From Anaerolineae bacterium (GTDB lineage: Bacteria; Chloroflexota; Anaerolineae; Aggregatilineales; UBA2796): a stretch of DNA of 64,000 bases. Position 1 is the first letter of the stretch; every line of letters begins with the position of its first letter. The notes under the pieces are model-generated. The model had not been told where the DNA came from, ran no database searches, and was given only the letters and a program-made list of their open reading frames with translations. The position numbers were made by a program, and so were the translations under genes. Location: contig JAHBVJ010000003.1 in NCBI GenBank assembly GCA_019637615.1, positions 124,001 to 188,000 of the forward strand, in the 5' to 3' direction. Of the stretch, positions 63,446 to 64,000 are shown one piece after another.

Positions 63446-64000
63446 ATGACAGTTTCAAGTGAATTGGTCAACACCTTGACGGAACGCGTCAAGAAAACGC
63501 AGCATGGGTTCACCGATATTCGCCGCGCCGCCGACGAGTTAGCCACTACCCACACACCCGAAGAACGGATCGCACTGGCGAAGGTGCTATGGACATCGGA
63601 TGTCGAGCAAGCACGAATGCTGGCGATTTATTTGTATGGGGATACCTGCGCCAGCCATCTGGAAAATTTGCAGGTGATGCGGGAAGTCATCAGCCGCGAT
63701 CCGAGCTGGCGCGCACAGGAAATCCTCGCGCAAGCCTTTGATGTGTACGCGCGCGATGTGGGCTACGAAGCCGCGCTACCCGTGATCCGGTCATGGCTGG
63801 CGGACAGTTTCCATAACGTGCGGCGGGCGGTTACGGAAGGGCTGCGCATCTGGACGGGGCGTCCGTATTTTAAGCAGCATCCTGAAGTTGCTATTCGAAT
63901 GTTAAGCGAATTACGTGCCGATGAGAGCGAATACGTGCGAAAATCTGTCGGGAACGCGCTGCGCGACATCAGCCGCCAGCACGCCGAGTTGATCCGCGCC
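63446..64000 (+). CDS. HEAT-repeat / DNA alkylation repair-like protein (partial)
   Basis: 185 residues visible before the window ends. Alpha-helical repeats such as ARMLAIYLYGDT and ALPVIRSWLADSFHNVRRAVTEGLRIW, followed by ESEYVRKSVGNALRDISRQHAEL, match the AlkD-like HEAT repeat fold. The NALRDISR stretch is typical of AlkD-type alkylation repair proteins. Those glycosylases remove alkylated bases; the catalytic residues would lie further along, so the activity is unconfirmed. GGAGCGCGAG lies upstream of the ATG. Confidence 0.8.
   Translation, partial: MTVSSELVNTLTERVKKTQHGFTDIRRAADELATTHTPEERIALAKVLWTSDVEQARMLAIYLYGDTCASHLENLQVMREVISRDPSWRAQEILAQAFDVYARDVGYEAALPVIRSWLADSFHNVRRAVTEGLRIWTGRPYFKQHPEVAIRMLSELRADESEYVRKSVGNALRDISRQHAELIRA

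Overview
The window most likely comes from a member of the Chloroflexota (Anaerolineae-like). This is inferred from gene content and style, not from a marker tree: large GAF-rich histidine kinases, surface proteins with TPTPTP tracts ending in MPDTG plus a membrane segment, a CXXXY-type CcmE, AmmeMemoRadiSam-type genes, a CvpA/LCP pair and a giant alpha-2-macroglobulin. The DNA is mostly GC-rich. The segment from about 46.4 to 52 kb is visibly AT-richer and looks acquired.

Layout. 0-9 kb: two membrane histidine kinases around an OsmC protein, a small membrane protein, and a minus-strand run of flavin reductase, AMMECR1 and lipoprotein. 9-15.3 kb: secreted SH3-like protein, an unknown conserved protein, a TP-repeat surface protein, the AmmeMemoRadiSam radical SAM enzyme and three small hypotheticals. 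15.3-22.6 kb: PBP2, a class V aminotransferase in an operon with a degenerate phosphosugar isomerase-like SIS protein, and a DUF4153/DUF4173 membrane protein. 23-30.9 kb: CHASE4 kinase with a double-receiver protein, a 48-residue Flp pilin, DinB polymerase, DUF5519, MalQ and AzlCD. 31.8-38.9 kb: GMC oxidoreductase, a cytidylyltransferase-GHMP kinase fusion, CcmE, an alpha/beta hydrolase, a WecA/TagO-type transferase and an NnrS-like protein.

38.9-41.1 kb is a repeat-rich patch: an IS481-type element with intact ends and a 7-bp target duplication but a nonsense codon in the transposase, three TACATTTGTA boxes, three 135-bp repeats and a dispersed repeat shared with 30.95 kb. 41.1-45.7 kb: CvpA and LCP, a lipoprotein, a Rieske protein and a membrane TPR protein.

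The most interesting locus is 46.1-52.0 kb. Two tandem 51-residue secreted peptides (46413-46568, 46888-47043) are 51% identical without gaps and both end in Cys-Glu-x3-Gly-Thr-Cys. The three residues that vary in this C-terminal octapeptide are all between its two cysteines. Each gene is followed by its own hairpin terminator. They lie directly upstream of a 1077-residue SARP/BTAD-NB-ARC-TPR (STAND) regulator. Next comes a lysyl-tRNA synthetase paralog with degraded class II motifs, whose promoter carries 9-bp direct repeats at 11-bp spacing, the geometry bound by SARP regulators. I read it as a candidate peptide-pheromone (or small modified peptide) system with a TPR/STAND receptor; this is inference.

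52-64 kb: DinB-like protein, aldo/keto reductase, a 1998-residue alpha-2-macroglobulin, a pseudo-receiver LuxR-type regulator, tRNA-Cys, GreA, a DHFR-like protein with an AraC regulator, and a HEAT-repeat protein cut by the window end. Three intergenic islands (22.6, 31.3 and 63.0 kb) are each built from one short private word repeated in both orientations.
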